Assembly (NCBI RefSeq): GCF_013343715.1
Contig: NZ_JABUNR010000003.1
Coordinates: 285,205 to 349,204 of the forward strand
DNA length: 64,000 nt
Reading direction: 5' to 3'
Source: Mesobacillus harenae
GTDB lineage: Bacteria; Bacillota; Bacilli; Bacillales; Cytobacillaceae
This document shows positions 15,656 to 25,187 of this stretch, piece by piece. The notes below the pieces were generated by a model. That model was not told the origin of the DNA and ran no database searches. It worked only from the letters and a program-made list of their open reading frames with translations. The translations under genes were made by a program, and so were the position numbers. Position 1 is the stretch's first letter, and each line of letters begins with the position of its first letter.

Positions 15656-17971
15656 GTGTTAACCATAGGTAACATTTTATTTTTTGCTAGCTTATTTTCA
15701 GTGTTAGGTGTAATGGCTGCTCTGGAAAGTATGTTTCCATCCTTGGCAGCAGCAGCCTTAATTTGCCTAGGTTTGTTTTTATCTAAGGATACTTCTAACC
15801 GATCACTTCTAATATTCCTATCCTGTTTTAGCGGCTTTTATATCAATGGAGTAATAACAGCTGACTCAAATAGCACTTCATTAACAGGACAGGAAAAAAG
15901 TTTTTTCGTTTCTTTAAATAATGGGGTTAAAGTAGATGGCGATTCGTTTTCAGCACTAGGGACTATTGTTGGATCACAGGAGAAGCTCGCAATAACATAC
16001 CGAATTAAAACTAACGAAAAAAAAATACTGTTGAAAGAGGAGATTACCCCGGGGGCTGTTTGTAAAGTAAATGGAAGGCTTACGTTGCCACCAGCTGCAA
16101 GAAACCCGAATGCTTTTGATTATAAAAATTACCTTTTTACTAAAGGAGCGTTTTGGATTTTTGAAAGCAGCAGTCTGGAATGCGGGCCAGGAAATTCAAA
16201 CCTTATAAATCGAATAAAAAAGATAAGGTTAAAAGGAATCAGCTATCTTGAAAATCATTATCCAGCTGAAGCTGCCGCGATATCCATTGCGTTAGTTTTC
16301 GGTGATCGCAGTATGATTGACCCAGATACTATTCTTTCTTATCAAAAAGCAGGAGTTATCCATCTATTAGCAATCTCTGGTCTGCATGTTGGACTGCTGT
16401 CAGGTATGCTATATTTCTTTTTGCTGAGAATTGGGTTGACTAGAGAAAGAACACTAGAATTACTCTTGGTGCTCCTTCCAATTTATGCTGTTTTAACAGG
16501 GTTGTCCCCGCCTGTCAACAGGGCTGCTAGTATGATCATGATTATTTTAGCGGCGAAGCGTTTTCACCTTACATTGTCCCCACTAAGTGCAATTTCTTTT
16601 AGCCTGCTGGCTTATCTGCTCATAAATCCTTATATTATTTATGATGTTGGTTTCCAACTGTCTTTTAGGGTTAGTTTTACATTAATTATATCCGCAAAGC
16701 CAGTGATGAGAAAACAATCCTATTTTATTCGTATGGTCTTGGTTTCTCTGCTTGCTCAATTGGCCAGCCTCCCTATTCTTATGTATCACTTTTATGAAAT
16801 TTCCTTGATTTCCATTTTAGCTAATTGTATTTTTGTCCCTCTTTACTCCTTCATCATTCTTCCCGTTTGCCTCCTTTTGTTTATTGTTCACTTGCTGTTA
16901 CCGATGGAGTTAGTTTTCTTTGTAGAAGTTTTCTCACTGATTACCCAAGCTGCAAATGGACTTTCTGTAAAATTAGCCAGCCTTCCAGGGGCTGCTTTTA
17001 TCACCGGAAGGCCCAGTTTTCAACTGCTCCTTTTCTTAGTTATCGTTCATCCGATTATGTTGATGTATTTTGAAAACCCAAAAATTCAAACTGTGAATAG
17101 AACTGTTATTATATTAGCTGTATTTTTATTTGTCCTTGTCGTTCCTGCTACCTATTCACCCTATGGCAAAGTAGTCTTTATTGATGTGGGTCAAGGTGAC
17201 AGCATTCTAATTAAGCTTCCTTACAATCAAGGGATATTTCTGATTGATACAGGAGGGAATATGGTATTTGAGCAGGAAGCGTGGAAGCGAAAAAGTGACA
17301 AATTTGAGGTAGGAAAGGATATTTTAGTTCCTTATCTTAAAAGTGAAGGAGTGCGTTCCATTGATAAATTAATTCTTACGCATGGCGATCTAGATCACAT
17401 CGGCGGAGCACAGGCCCTTTTTACCGAAATAAAGATAAAGGAATTGATTTTACCTGCATCAAAATCAGTTTCAATAACAGAGGAAAGGCTTTTAAAACTA
17501 GCGGAAAGCTATGGTGTTATGACACACCGCATATCAGAGGGGCCTAGTTGGAAGGCGGGAAAAGCAAAATTCAAGGTGCTTGGCCCTCCAGGGGAGAAAG
17601 ATTTAGGAGGGAATAACCAGTCAATTATACTTCTGGCTGACATTGGAGGCTTAACATGGCTATTTACAGGTGACGCTGAATTGGAAGCTGAATCCCAGCT
17701 TATTAAGAATTTCCCTGAATACAATATCGACATTTTAAAGGCAGGACATCATGGCAGCAAAACATCTACGACCGAACAGCTATTAGATCATTTTAAGCCA
17801 GAAGGAGCAATATTATCGGCGGGCCAAAAAAACCGTTACGGTCATCCCCACCAAGAGGTTTTGGGACGGTTAGAAAGAAGAGGAATAAAAATATTCAGGA
17901 CTGATAAAAATGGTGCAATTACCTATAGTTTTAGAGGAGAAAAAGGAACGTTTTCAAAGGAAATTCCATAG
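15656..17971 (+). CDS. comEC: ComEC, competence DNA channel protein
   Basis: 771-aa polytopic protein forming the transmembrane channel for single-stranded DNA. Order: about two N-terminal helices, an extracellular OB-like domain, the ComEC/Rec2 competence core with many helices (LAISGLHVGLLSGM motif near residue 240), and a C-terminal metallo-beta-lactamase-like domain (FIDVGQGDSILI and LTHGDLDHIGG) thought to degrade the non-transported strand. The zinc motif THGDLDHIGG and AGHHGSKTST are intact. GTG 15656 is the only start candidate near the usual N-terminus, but it lacks a good ribosome site, so the exact start is uncertain. Confidence 0.94.
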   Translation: MLTIGNILFFASLFSVLGVMAALESMFPSLAAAALICLGLFLSKDTSNRSLLIFLSCFSGFYINGVITADSNSTSLTGQEKSFFVSLNNGVKVDGDSFSALGTIVGSQEKLAITYRIKTNEKKILLKEEITPGAVCKVNGRLTLPPAARNPNAFDYKNYLFTKGAFWIFESSSLECGPGNSNLINRIKKIRLKGISYLENHYPAEAAAISIALVFGDRSMIDPDTILSYQKAGVIHLLAISGLHVGLLSGMLYFFLLRIGLTRERTLELLLVLLPIYAVLTGLSPPVNRAASMIMIILAAKRFHLTLSPLSAISFSLLAYLLINPYIIYDVGFQLSFRVSFTLIISAKPVMRKQSYFIRMVLVSLLAQLASLPILMYHFYEISLISILANCIFVPLYSFIILPVCLLLFIVHLLLPMELVFFVEVFSLITQAANGLSVKLASLPGAAFITGRPSFQLLLFLVIVHPIMLMYFENPKIQTVNRTVIILAVFLFVLVVPATYSPYGKVVFIDVGQGDSILIKLPYNQGIFLIDTGGNMVFEQEAWKRKSDKFEVGKDILVPYLKSEGVRSIDKLILTHGDLDHIGGAQALFTEIKIKELILPASKSVSITEERLLKLAESYGVMTHRISEGPSWKAGKAKFKVLGPPGEKDLGGNNQSIILLADIGGLTWLFTGDAELEAESQLIKNFPEYNIDILKAGHHGSKTSTTEQLLDHFKPEGAILSAGQKNRYGHPHQEVLGRLERRGIKIFRTDKNGAITYSFRGEKGTFSKEIP

Positions 17972-18038
17972 TATAAATTAACAAATTCCTTAACTCCTAC
18001 ATGTCAGCTGCATACACTTACCTTGCTAAAAAAGCAAA

Positions 18039-18066
18039 GAGACTGCATGATCTGCAGTCTCACCTT
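18039..18066. terminator. Bidirectional terminator between comEC and yqzM
   Basis: GAGACTGCA (18039-18047) pairs perfectly with TGCAGTCTC (18053-18061); five T residues follow on the plus strand and A-rich sequence lies on the left. Confidence 0.85.
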
Positions 18067-18084
18067 TTTCGCTATGTAGCCTGA

Positions 18085-18219
18085 TTATCTTCCGACTACT
18101 TGAATGACTGTTGCAATTACGAACATGGTTGCAAAGAATCCGAAAGAAACGATGAAACCAACACCAGAGTCTATGGCGTCGTTACGATTGCTTTGGACGT
18201 TTTTTTCAAATTGGTTCAC
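18085..18219 (-). CDS. yqzM: YqzM family small membrane protein
   Basis: 44-aa protein from GTG 18219 to TAA 18085 beginning MNQFEKNVQSNRNDAIDSG, the signature of the YqzM family. Residues 20-42 are one hydrophobic helix (VGFIVSFGFFATMFVIATV). GGAGGGG precedes the start. In B. subtilis yqzM lies in the same place between comEC and holA; its function is unknown. Confidence 0.88.
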   Translation of the reverse strand: MNQFEKNVQSNRNDAIDSGVGFIVSFGFFATMFVIATVIQVVGR

Positions 18220-18523
18220 AGTCTACCCCTCCTATTTCCATTACAGTATAAATTAATTTCAGGAAAAAATCCAGCGTACCTTTTAAGCTTTCCTTTACTG
18301 ACAAGAGTTGTCACAAATACTTTTCCGGTTCAAAGGGACAATAATAACTACAATACAAGGCGTACCGTCGTTATTTAAGTATCCTAGGCCTTAAATGGCG
18401 GCGTTTACTATAAATAGGGAATTGGTTGTGAGAAGCCAATTCCCTAATAAAACTTGTCAAAATGTCCAAGCTTCTTTACGATATGGTTAGGGTAAAACTT
18501 GATTCGAACGGAGCGAAGGACTA
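18220..18523. other. Intergenic region with a long perfect hairpin and a possible holA promoter
   Basis: It holds an exact inverted repeat AGGGAATTGG (18416-18425) / CCAATTCCCT (18436-18445) without a T tract on either side, and TTGTCA-N17-TACGAT (18454-18482) as a plausible promoter for holA. I see no gene in it. Confidence 0.5.
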
Positions 18524-19546
18524 TTGGGACTAGACATTTGGAAACAAATCAAAACTAAACAAATTAAGCCTCTATATTTATTATATGGAACGGAATCATT
18601 TCTTATAAATGAGACATATCAGCTTCTTATCGAACATGCACTTAATGAAGAAGAAGTGGAGTTTAATCTTTCTACACACGATCTTGAGGAAACCCCAATT
18701 GAAGTGGCTCTCGAAGATGCAGAGACCTTTCCATTTGTTGGAGAAAGAAGATTAATTATCCTAAGAAATCCGTCCTTTCTCACTGCAGAAAGAACAAAAG
18801 GAAAAACTGAACATAATTTAACTAAGCTGGAAGCCTATTTAAAGGAGCCGGCTCCATATTCAGTTGTTGTTTTTGTTGCTCCATATGAAAAATTAGATGA
18901 ACGGAAAAAGCTAACAAAGGAGCTTAAGAGGCTCGCTTCAGTTCTAGATGCGAAAAAATTATCAGAACAGGAGCTTAAAGTTTGGGTAAGAGACAGAGCG
19001 GCTTCAAATGGAGTTCAAATTGATGAGGATGCGGTTGACCTGATGCTCTTGCTGTCTGGTACCAATCTTTTTATGCTGACAGGAGAGGTGGACAAGCTTG
19101 CTCTATACGCACAGCAGGAGAAAAGGATCCATTCGGACATGGTGGATAAACTGGTTGCAAGATCATTAGAGCAAAATATTTTCTCGCTGGTCGATAAAAT
19201 CGTCAATCGCAAAATAGAACAGGCTCTTCGTATTTATTATGACTTGTTAAAGCAAAATGAAGAGCCCTTGAAAATTCTGGCCGTTATTACAGGTCAGTTT
19301 CGATTAATTTACCAGGTAAAGGAAATGGCAAGGAACGGTTATGGACAACAACAAATGGCCGGATATCTCAAAGTTCACCCATTTAGAGTGAAGTTAGCCG
19401 CAGGCCAAGCCCAATATTTCTCTGAGCAGGAGCTAACCGGGATAATAAAGCAGTTAGCTGACGCTGATTTTCAAATGAAAACAGGCGGCATGAACAAAAC
19501 ATTGCTTATAGAACTGTTCCTCTTCAAACTCAAAACCTTGAGATGA
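18524..19546 (+). CDS. holA: DNA polymerase III subunit delta
   Basis: 340-aa clamp-loader subunit (YqeN) that opens the beta clamp. N-terminal LYLLYGTESFLINET is the degenerate Walker A-like segment of delta subunits, which do not hydrolyse ATP. The middle and C-terminal regions (ARSLEQNIFSLVDKI, ITGQFRLIYQVK and the hydrophobic LLIELFLFKL end) are typical. The start is TTG 18524 with GGAGCGAAGGA before it. It converges on rpsT. Confidence 0.94.
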   Translation: MGLDIWKQIKTKQIKPLYLLYGTESFLINETYQLLIEHALNEEEVEFNLSTHDLEETPIEVALEDAETFPFVGERRLIILRNPSFLTAERTKGKTEHNLTKLEAYLKEPAPYSVVVFVAPYEKLDERKKLTKELKRLASVLDAKKLSEQELKVWVRDRAASNGVQIDEDAVDLMLLLSGTNLFMLTGEVDKLALYAQQEKRIHSDMVDKLVARSLEQNIFSLVDKIVNRKIEQALRIYYDLLKQNEEPLKILAVITGQFRLIYQVKEMARNGYGQQQMAGYLKVHPFRVKLAAGQAQYFSEQELTGIIKQLADADFQMKTGGMNKTLLIELFLFKLKTLR

Positions 19547-19630
19547 AAAGCGGAGCCGACTGTCCAACACCGATAAGTGCGGGATGGCTAGAGGTTGAAA
19601 GCTAATCCTGGCAGCTTATATCCTTAGCCA
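19547..19630. repeat. Degenerate intergenic repeat-like sequence after holA
   Basis: The stretch begins GAAAAGCGGAGCCGACTGTC and continues with CCGATAAGTGCGGGATGG. From memory this resembles the GC-rich intergenic repeats scattered in Bacillus genomes (GGAAAAGCGGAG... followed by a GACAAG core). No second copy close enough for alignment is in the window. Confidence 0.3.
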
Positions 19631-19634
19631 CATA

Positions 19635-19663
19635 AAAAAACGACCTTCAACTGGTCGTTTTTT
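19635..19663. terminator. Bidirectional terminator between holA and rpsT
   Basis: AAAACGACC pairs with GGTCGTTTT across 7 nt, with A and T tracts on the two sides. Confidence 0.85.
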
Positions 19664-19675
19664 CTGTGTGCAATA

Positions 19676-19945
19676 TTATTCAGCTTTTAAAGAGTTGATT
19701 CTTTTAGCTAAACGAGCTTTTTTACGGGCAGCAGCATTTTTATGGATAAGACCTTTAGAGGCTGCTTTGTCCAGCTTGCTTGCAGCTGCAACAAAAGTTT
19801 CAGCAGCTTGGTCGCTGTCATTGTTTACAATCGCAGCTTCAGTTCTTTTAACTGCAGTACGCATATTAGATTTGATTGTAATGTTGTGGGCTTTATGTGC
19901 TTCACTTGTTTTAACACGCTTGATAGCAGATTTAATATTTGGCAT
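19676..19945 (-). CDS. rpsT: 30S ribosomal protein S20
   Basis: 89-aa, very basic, helical 16S rRNA-binding protein beginning [18 protein letters not shown] 19945 was chosen for the family N-terminus and the GGAGGTGAACCAA leader; an in-frame start nine nt upstream would fall within the ribosome site. It is transcribed alone on the minus strand, convergent with holA and divergent from gpr. Confidence 0.97.
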   Translation of the reverse strand: MPNIKSAIKRVKTSEAHKAHNITIKSNMRTAVKRTEAAIVNNDSDQAAETFVAAASKLDKAASKGLIHKNAAARKKARLAKRINSLKAE

Positions 19946-20089
19946 TTGGTTCACCTCCTAAAAAGGATCGAGAGTTTATGGAACTCGATTTTCCATTACG
20001 TTTCTTTTTATAAGAACAAGAGATATTTTATCAAACGCACGTCCATAATGCAATACTATACCCTCAATTTGATCGATAATCTAAAATGT

Positions 20090-20118
20090 GAATGTTTTTT
20101 TATATACAGGAAAAGATA
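20090..20118 (+). promoter_or_regulatory. Possible forespore (sigma-F/G) promoter of gpr
   Basis: GAATG, 14 nt, then GGAAAAGATA approximates the forespore consensus (GYATA ... GGNNANANTR) with one mismatch in the -10. gpr is forespore-expressed in B. subtilis. The match is tentative. Confidence 0.3.
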
Positions 20119-20154
20119 GGAATTAGGATGTCTGTATAGAAAGGAAGATTTTTA

Positions 20155-21279
20155 ATGAAAGAACCTATTGATTTAAGCAAATATTCAGTACGTACCGACC
20201 TTGCTGTGGAAGCACGAGAGATGGTTCTTCAAAAAAGGGATGCAACAGTTCACGATCAACAGGACTCTTCCCATATTGAAGGAGTCATAATAAAGGAAAA
20301 AGAAGAGAATGGCATAAAGGTGTCACTGGTCGAGGTGACAGCTGAGGGTGAAAAGGAACTTGGGAAAAAGCAGGGACAATACATAACAATAGAGGTTGTC
20401 GGAATCAGGCAGCAGGACACCGAGCTCCAGCAAAAAGTTGAAGAAGTGTTTGCTTCAGAGTTTGCCCGGTTTTTAAGGCAGAAAGGAATAAAGAAAAATG
20501 CCTCCTGTTTAGTCGTAGGGTTAGGCAACTGGAACGTTACTCCAGACGCCTTGGGACCGCTTGTATGCGAAAATATTCTGGTTACCCAGCATCTATTTAC
20601 CCTTCAGCCAGAAAGAGTACAAGACGGCTATCGCCCTGTTAGTGCACTAACTCCTGGAGTGATGGGTCTAACAGGGATTGAAACAAGTGATATTATTTTT
20701 GGTGTTGCCGAAAAAACCAAACCGGATTTTGTTATTGCAATCGATGCGTTGGCCTCACGCTCAATTGAAAGGGTTAATGCATCGATCCAAATATCAGATA
20801 CAGGAATTCATCCTGGTTCTGGTGTAGGGAATAAGCGAAAAGAAATCAGTCAGGAAACACTGGGCGTACCTGTTATTGCGATTGGAGTTCCAACGGTTGT
20901 TGACGCAGTGACAATTACAAGTGATACGATTGATTTTATCCTTAAGCATTTTGGAAAAGAGTTAAAAGAAGGTGACCGTCCATCCCGGGCTTTGACGCCG
21001 GCAGGAATGACATTTGGTGGAAGGAAGAAACTCTCTGATGAGGACCTTCCAGGGGAAGAACACCGCAAAACCTTTCTTGGCATTGTTGGCACGCTTCCAG
21101 AAGTTGAAAAGCGCAAGCTGATTCATGAGGTTCTTGCTCCACTTGGCCATAACTTAATGGTTACCCCAAAAGAAGTAGATGTTTTTATGGAGGATATGGC
21201 TAATCTAATTTCAAACGGGCTAAATGCAGCGCTGCACGAGTCTATTAATCAGGATAATGCAGGGTTTACTACCAGGTAG
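20155..21279 (+). CDS. gpr: Germination protease (spore protease)
   Basis: 374-aa protease that starts degradation of small acid-soluble spore proteins at germination. It is made in the forespore as a zymogen; the N-terminal segment ([20 protein letters not shown]) resembles the SASP cleavage site and is removed by self-processing. [16 protein letters not shown] and [10 protein letters not shown] contain the conserved Asp residues of this atypical aspartate protease. The ATG lies behind GGAAGATTTTTA. The gpr-spoIIP pair is conserved in sporeformers. Confidence 0.96.
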   Translation: MKEPIDLSKYSVRTDLAVEAREMVLQKRDATVHDQQDSSHIEGVIIKEKEENGIKVSLVEVTAEGEKELGKKQGQYITIEVVGIRQQDTELQQKVEEVFASEFARFLRQKGIKKNASCLVVGLGNWNVTPDALGPLVCENILVTQHLFTLQPERVQDGYRPVSALTPGVMGLTGIETSDIIFGVAEKTKPDFVIAIDALASRSIERVNASIQISDTGIHPGSGVGNKRKEISQETLGVPVIAIGVPTVVDAVTITSDTIDFILKHFGKELKEGDRPSRALTPAGMTFGGRKKLSDEDLPGEEHRKTFLGIVGTLPEVEKRKLIHEVLAPLGHNLMVTPKEVDVFMEDMANLISNGLNAALHESINQDNAGFTTR

Positions 21280-21360
21280 AAAGCCAAGGAAAGAACCATT
21301 TGGATGCAGCACGAACCTGGAGCTAACCGCCCAGCACATCTTTGCCCGAATAGCAGAAAC

Positions 21361-21390
21361 AGGCCGCGGCAATACCGTGGCCTGCATTTT
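21361..21390 (+). terminator. Terminator after gpr
   Basis: AGGCCGCGG pairs with CCGTGGCCT (one G-T wobble) over a 5-nt loop, followed by GCATTTT. Confidence 0.7.
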
Positions 21391-21489
21391 GCGGGGGCAT
21401 TTGCCAGGAACCTTTCTTTACAAAATCAGTTCTATCTTCTCTATCAAAGTCATATGATTTACTAGACTTATGAAGAGAGGTAGAAATAG

Positions 21490-22692
21490 ATGAAATTTTT
21501 AAGAGGACCAGAAATCATCATTGCTGTGCAAGGGACAAGCATTATAAAAGTCTTGGCAGGGTTTCTGCTTTTGTTGATCACTATCTTTTCAATAAGCGGA
21601 GTATTAACATCTTTAAAGCCTGAATATCGTCTATCGTCAGCTTCTGTTAACAGTGCAGCTACAAATATTTCTGGTGAACTCCTTTACCAGCTAATGGGCT
21701 GGGAAAATCATAGTTTATTGCAAGTTCTTCCTGAAGGAAAGAAATCACCCATGCTGACTAGTAAAATGTTCAACCTTTCTACCAATATTCATCTCGATGA
21801 TCCGCGAAGTTTATTAGGACGCGAACTGCCCGGTTTTTCTCTGTTTGATGGGAAAATACTAGTTGCAGGAGAAGGTACTAACTACACGAACATGCCAATG
21901 GAATCAGCCCCTCCTCTTGACGTACTGAAGGCAGAACAAGAAGCAGCTCTTCAAAATACGGCAGATATTGAAAATCCCAAAAATGATAATACTGAAATTA
22001 ATTCAGCCCCTATGACAACGGGTGGAAGGAAAGTCGTGTACGTTTATTTTTCCCATACCCGCGAAAGTTATCTTCCGTATTTAAAGGGCGTTACTGATCC
22101 AAACAAGGCCTATCATTCAAAAATAAATGTCACCAAAATTGGCGATAAATTAAAAGAGAGTCTTGAATCAAACGGAATTGGCACAACTGTCGATAAGACC
22201 GATGTGATGGAAAACTTAAACAATAAGGGCTTTAGCTTCGGAAAAGCATATCAGGAGTCCAGGCCTTTGGTTCAAACGGCTATGGCGGGTGATCGTGATC
22301 TTCAATATTTTATTGATATTCACAGAGATGGTCACCGTAAGGATAAAACGACGATGGTGATTAACGGAAAATCATATGCCAAACTAGCTTTTGTTATTGG
22401 AGCTGAGCATGAGAACTACGAAAAGAACCTTAAGCTTGCGCGTGAGCTTCACAACCTTCTTGAAACAAAATATAAGGGCTTAAGCCGTGGAATTATTGAA
22501 AAAAAGGGAGAGATGACGAACGGGAAATTCAATCAGGATTTATCGGGAAATGCGATGTTGCTTGAATTTGGCGGTGTAGATAACACATTTGAAGAACTAA
22601 ACAGATCTGCAGAAGCCTTAGCGGATGTTTTTAGCGAATTTTACTGGCAGGCAGAAAAAGTAGACGCTTCCGTTGAGAGCCAGCCGGAATAA
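21490..22692 (+). CDS. spoIIP: Stage II sporulation protein P
   Basis: 400-aa cell-wall hydrolase of the mother cell that, with SpoIID and SpoIIM, thins septal peptidoglycan and drives engulfment. A transmembrane anchor at about residues 20-40 (LAGFLLLLITIFSISG) is followed by a linker and a C-terminal amidase/endopeptidase domain with YFSHTRESYLP, IDIHRDGHR and MLLEFGGVDN holding the expected His and Glu metal ligands. GAGAGG precedes the ATG. yqxA follows after 28 nt. Confidence 0.96.
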   Translation: MKFLRGPEIIIAVQGTSIIKVLAGFLLLLITIFSISGVLTSLKPEYRLSSASVNSAATNISGELLYQLMGWENHSLLQVLPEGKKSPMLTSKMFNLSTNIHLDDPRSLLGRELPGFSLFDGKILVAGEGTNYTNMPMESAPPLDVLKAEQEAALQNTADIENPKNDNTEINSAPMTTGGRKVVYVYFSHTRESYLPYLKGVTDPNKAYHSKINVTKIGDKLKESLESNGIGTTVDKTDVMENLNNKGFSFGKAYQESRPLVQTAMAGDRDLQYFIDIHRDGHRKDKTTMVINGKSYAKLAFVIGAEHENYEKNLKLARELHNLLETKYKGLSRGIIEKKGEMTNGKFNQDLSGNAMLLEFGGVDNTFEELNRSAEALADVFSEFYWQAEKVDASVESQPE

Positions 22693-22720
22693 GAAATAAC
22701 CAGAATGCCGGGTGATCCAT

Positions 22721-23062
22721 ATGAAAATGTTTATGTTAAAAAGTGTTCTGATTGCAGCACTGATGTTTTTAGCTGTACTGTTTGGAATGGAACAGGCTAA
22801 TAGCGGGATTCATAAAATGAAAGGCTATGAAGATCCTAACTTCAAAAGTGCGTTTAATTTAAGTGAGGATGAAAGCGGAGAACTTGAGACATCTGTTCTT
22901 GGAAATAAAATTACTAGCCATGATCTTGAGAAAAAAAAGGAACAATTAGAAGAGCTTAAAGCTTATAATTTTTTTTCATCAATTGGAAGGAAGCTAGCAG
23001 ATGGACTGTCGAGTGCAGCTAATACGGTTATTCGTTTTATAACAAGTAACGCAGGAGGTTAA
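22721..23062 (+). CDS. yqxA: YqxA family protein (DUF3679)
   Basis: 113-aa protein with an N-terminal transmembrane segment (about residues 4-21) and a mostly helical, charged remainder (HDLEKKKEQLEELKAYNFF). It lies between spoIIP and lepA exactly as yqxA does in B. subtilis; its function is unknown, though co-transcription with spoIIP suggests sporulation. I chose ATG 22721 over GTG 22712 because GGGTGAT at 22710-22716 overlaps the GTG and is better spaced for the ATG. Confidence 0.83.
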   Translation: MKMFMLKSVLIAALMFLAVLFGMEQANSGIHKMKGYEDPNFKSAFNLSEDESGELETSVLGNKITSHDLEKKKEQLEELKAYNFFSSIGRKLADGLSSAANTVIRFITSNAGG

Positions 23063-23130
23063 CTCTTAACGGTGAGTGCTGTATCTCCCCCATGAATAGT
23101 TATGAAACTTATCCTGTAACGCCTATCAGT

Positions 23131-23156
23131 AAGAGGGCCTTGTTTACGGCCCTTTT
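23131..23156 (+). terminator. Terminator after spoIIP-yqxA
   Basis: AGGGCC pairs with GGCCCT over an 8-nt loop, followed by T residues. Confidence 0.75.
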
Positions 23157-23211
23157 AGAATTTATCAGCCTTATTCAATGGATTTACCAGTTTTACAACA
23201 TCCGGTTTTAA

Positions 23212-23240
23212 TTGAATCTTGTGTACCCTGCTGATATAAT
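23212..23240 (+). promoter_or_regulatory. Sigma-A promoter of lepA
   Basis: TTGAAT (23212-23217), 17 nt, TATAAT (23235-23240), about 43 nt before the lepA start. Confidence 0.75.
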
Positions 23241-23282
23241 CTAGAATTAGTTAGATGTGCGAGAATAGTAGGAGTGAACTTC

Positions 23283-25112
23283 ATGAATAGAGAAGAACGG
23301 CTTAAACAGCAAACAAAAATACGTAATTTCTCGATTATTGCCCATATTGACCATGGGAAATCAACACTTGCAGACCGAATATTAGAGAAAACCAATGCTT
23401 TGACATCTAGGGAGATGAAGGCACAGCTGCTTGATTCAATGGACCTTGAAAGAGAGCGGGGCATCACCATCAAGCTAAATTCAGTTCAATTGAAATATAA
23501 AGCAAAAGATGGCGAGATTTATACTTTTCATTTAATTGATACTCCAGGTCATGTCGATTTTACATATGAGGTTTCCCGGAGCCTTGCCGCCTGTGAGGGA
23601 GCTGTACTTGTGGTAGATGCAGCACAGGGAATTGAAGCCCAAACCCTCGCAAACGTATATCTTGCAATTGACAATGAACTGGAAATTGTACCTGTAATCA
23701 ATAAAATTGACCTTCCAAGTGCAGACCCTGAACGGGTACGCAAAGAGATAGAAGAAGTGATTGGGCTTGACGCTTCTGATGCAGTCCTTGCTTCCGCAAA
23801 AGCCGGAATTGGGATTGAAGAAATCCTCGAACAAATCGTTGAAAAAGTCCCAGCGCCTCAGGGAGACCCTGATGCTCCTTTAAAGGCTTTGATTTTTGAC
23901 TCCTTGTATGATGCTTACCGAGGGGTAATTGCTTATATACGCGTTGTCGATGGAACCGTTAAAGTTGGCGACAAGGTTAAAATGATGGCAACAGGTAAAG
24001 AATTTGAGGTAACAGAACTTGGGGTATTTACACCAAAGGCAGTGGCCCGTGATGAGTTATCTGTAGGGGATGTTGGCTTTTTAACAGCAGCTATAAAAAA
24101 TGTTGCCGATACGCGTGTTGGGGATACAATTACGAATGCGAAAAAAGGAGCGACTGAAGGATTACCGGGTTACCGTCGCTTAAATCCAATGGTTTATTGC
24201 GGCCTTTATCCAATTGACTCCGCCAAATTTAATGACTTGCGTGATGCACTTGAAAAGCTAGAATTGAATGATGCAGCGCTTCAATTTGAACCGGAAACCT
24301 CGCAGGCTCTGGGATTTGGCTTCCGCTGCGGATTTCTGGGACTTCTCCATATGGAGATCATCCAGGAACGAATTGAGCGGGAATTCAAAATTGATTTGAT
24401 TACAACTGCGCCAAGTGTTATTTATCATGTTGTCATGACTGATGGATCTGACTTGAAAGTCGATAACCCGAACCATATGCCTGATCCACAAAAAATTGAC
24501 CGGATTGAGGAACCGTATGTTAAAGCAACCATGATGGCTCCTAATGATTATGTAGGAGCCATTATGGAGCTTTGCCAGGATAAGCGGGGAATCTTTATTG
24601 ATATGCAATACATGGATGAAACGAGAGTCAATATTGTTTATGAAATCCCTTTATCTGAGATTGTTTATGACTTTTTTGACCAGTTAAAGTCTAGTACGAA
24701 AGGCTATGCTTCCTTTGACTATGAATTAATTGGCTATAAGCCTTCAAAGCTGGTGAAAATGGACATCCTGTTAAATGCAGAAAAGGTCGATGCTCTCAGC
24801 TTTATAGTCCATAATGATTTTGCTTATGACCGTGGTAAAATCATTGTAGAAAAGCTTAAAGAACTAATTCCGCGCCAGCAGTTTGAAGTGCCTGTTCAGG
24901 CTGCCATCGGGCAAAAAATCGTGGCCCGCTCCACCATTAAGTCAATGGGGAAGAATGTTCTTGCCAAGTGTTACGGCGGTGACATTTCACGTAAGCGGAA
25001 ACTTTTAGAGAAACAAAAAGAAGGTAAGAAACGAATGAAGCAAGTTGGTTCTGTAGAGGTTCCACAAGAGGCGTTTATGGCTGTATTAAAGATGGATGAT
25101 CAGAAAAAATAA
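23283..25112 (+). CDS. lepA: Elongation factor 4 (LepA)
   Basis: 609-aa translational GTPase that acts on stalled or assembling ribosomes. G1 is [14 protein letters not shown]3 [13 protein letters not shown]4 [10 protein letters not shown]. The EF-G-like domains and the LepA-specific C-terminal domain ([20 protein letters not shown]) are present. ATG 23283 is eight nt after GGAG; the in-frame GTG at 23274 overlaps that site and was rejected. It has its own promoter and terminator. Confidence 0.97.
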   Translation: MNREERLKQQTKIRNFSIIAHIDHGKSTLADRILEKTNALTSREMKAQLLDSMDLERERGITIKLNSVQLKYKAKDGEIYTFHLIDTPGHVDFTYEVSRSLAACEGAVLVVDAAQGIEAQTLANVYLAIDNELEIVPVINKIDLPSADPERVRKEIEEVIGLDASDAVLASAKAGIGIEEILEQIVEKVPAPQGDPDAPLKALIFDSLYDAYRGVIAYIRVVDGTVKVGDKVKMMATGKEFEVTELGVFTPKAVARDELSVGDVGFLTAAIKNVADTRVGDTITNAKKGATEGLPGYRRLNPMVYCGLYPIDSAKFNDLRDALEKLELNDAALQFEPETSQALGFGFRCGFLGLLHMEIIQERIEREFKIDLITTAPSVIYHVVMTDGSDLKVDNPNHMPDPQKIDRIEEPYVKATMMAPNDYVGAIMELCQDKRGIFIDMQYMDETRVNIVYEIPLSEIVYDFFDQLKSSTKGYASFDYELIGYKPSKLVKMDILLNAEKVDALSFIVHNDFAYDRGKIIVEKLKELIPRQQFEVPVQAAIGQKIVARSTIKSMGKNVLAKCYGGDISRKRKLLEKQKEGKKRMKQVGSVEVPQEAFMAVLKMDDQKK

Positions 25113-25120
25113 GGTATGTT

Positions 25121-25162
25121 AGGTTAGAGATGCTTACTGCAACAAGCAGCTCTAACCTTTTT
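25121..25162 (+). terminator. Terminator after lepA
   Basis: AGGTTAGAG (25121-25129) pairs with CTCTAACCT (25150-25158) enclosing a smaller GCTT/AAGC hairpin, then T residues. Confidence 0.8.
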
Positions 25163-25187
25163 AATTTTTAAGCTTGGAAGTGAAAAA

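Noticed and set aside
18100..18378. 92-codon plus-strand frame opposite yqzM
   Set aside because: It is antisense to a clearly recognised YqzM gene and lacks a ribosome site.
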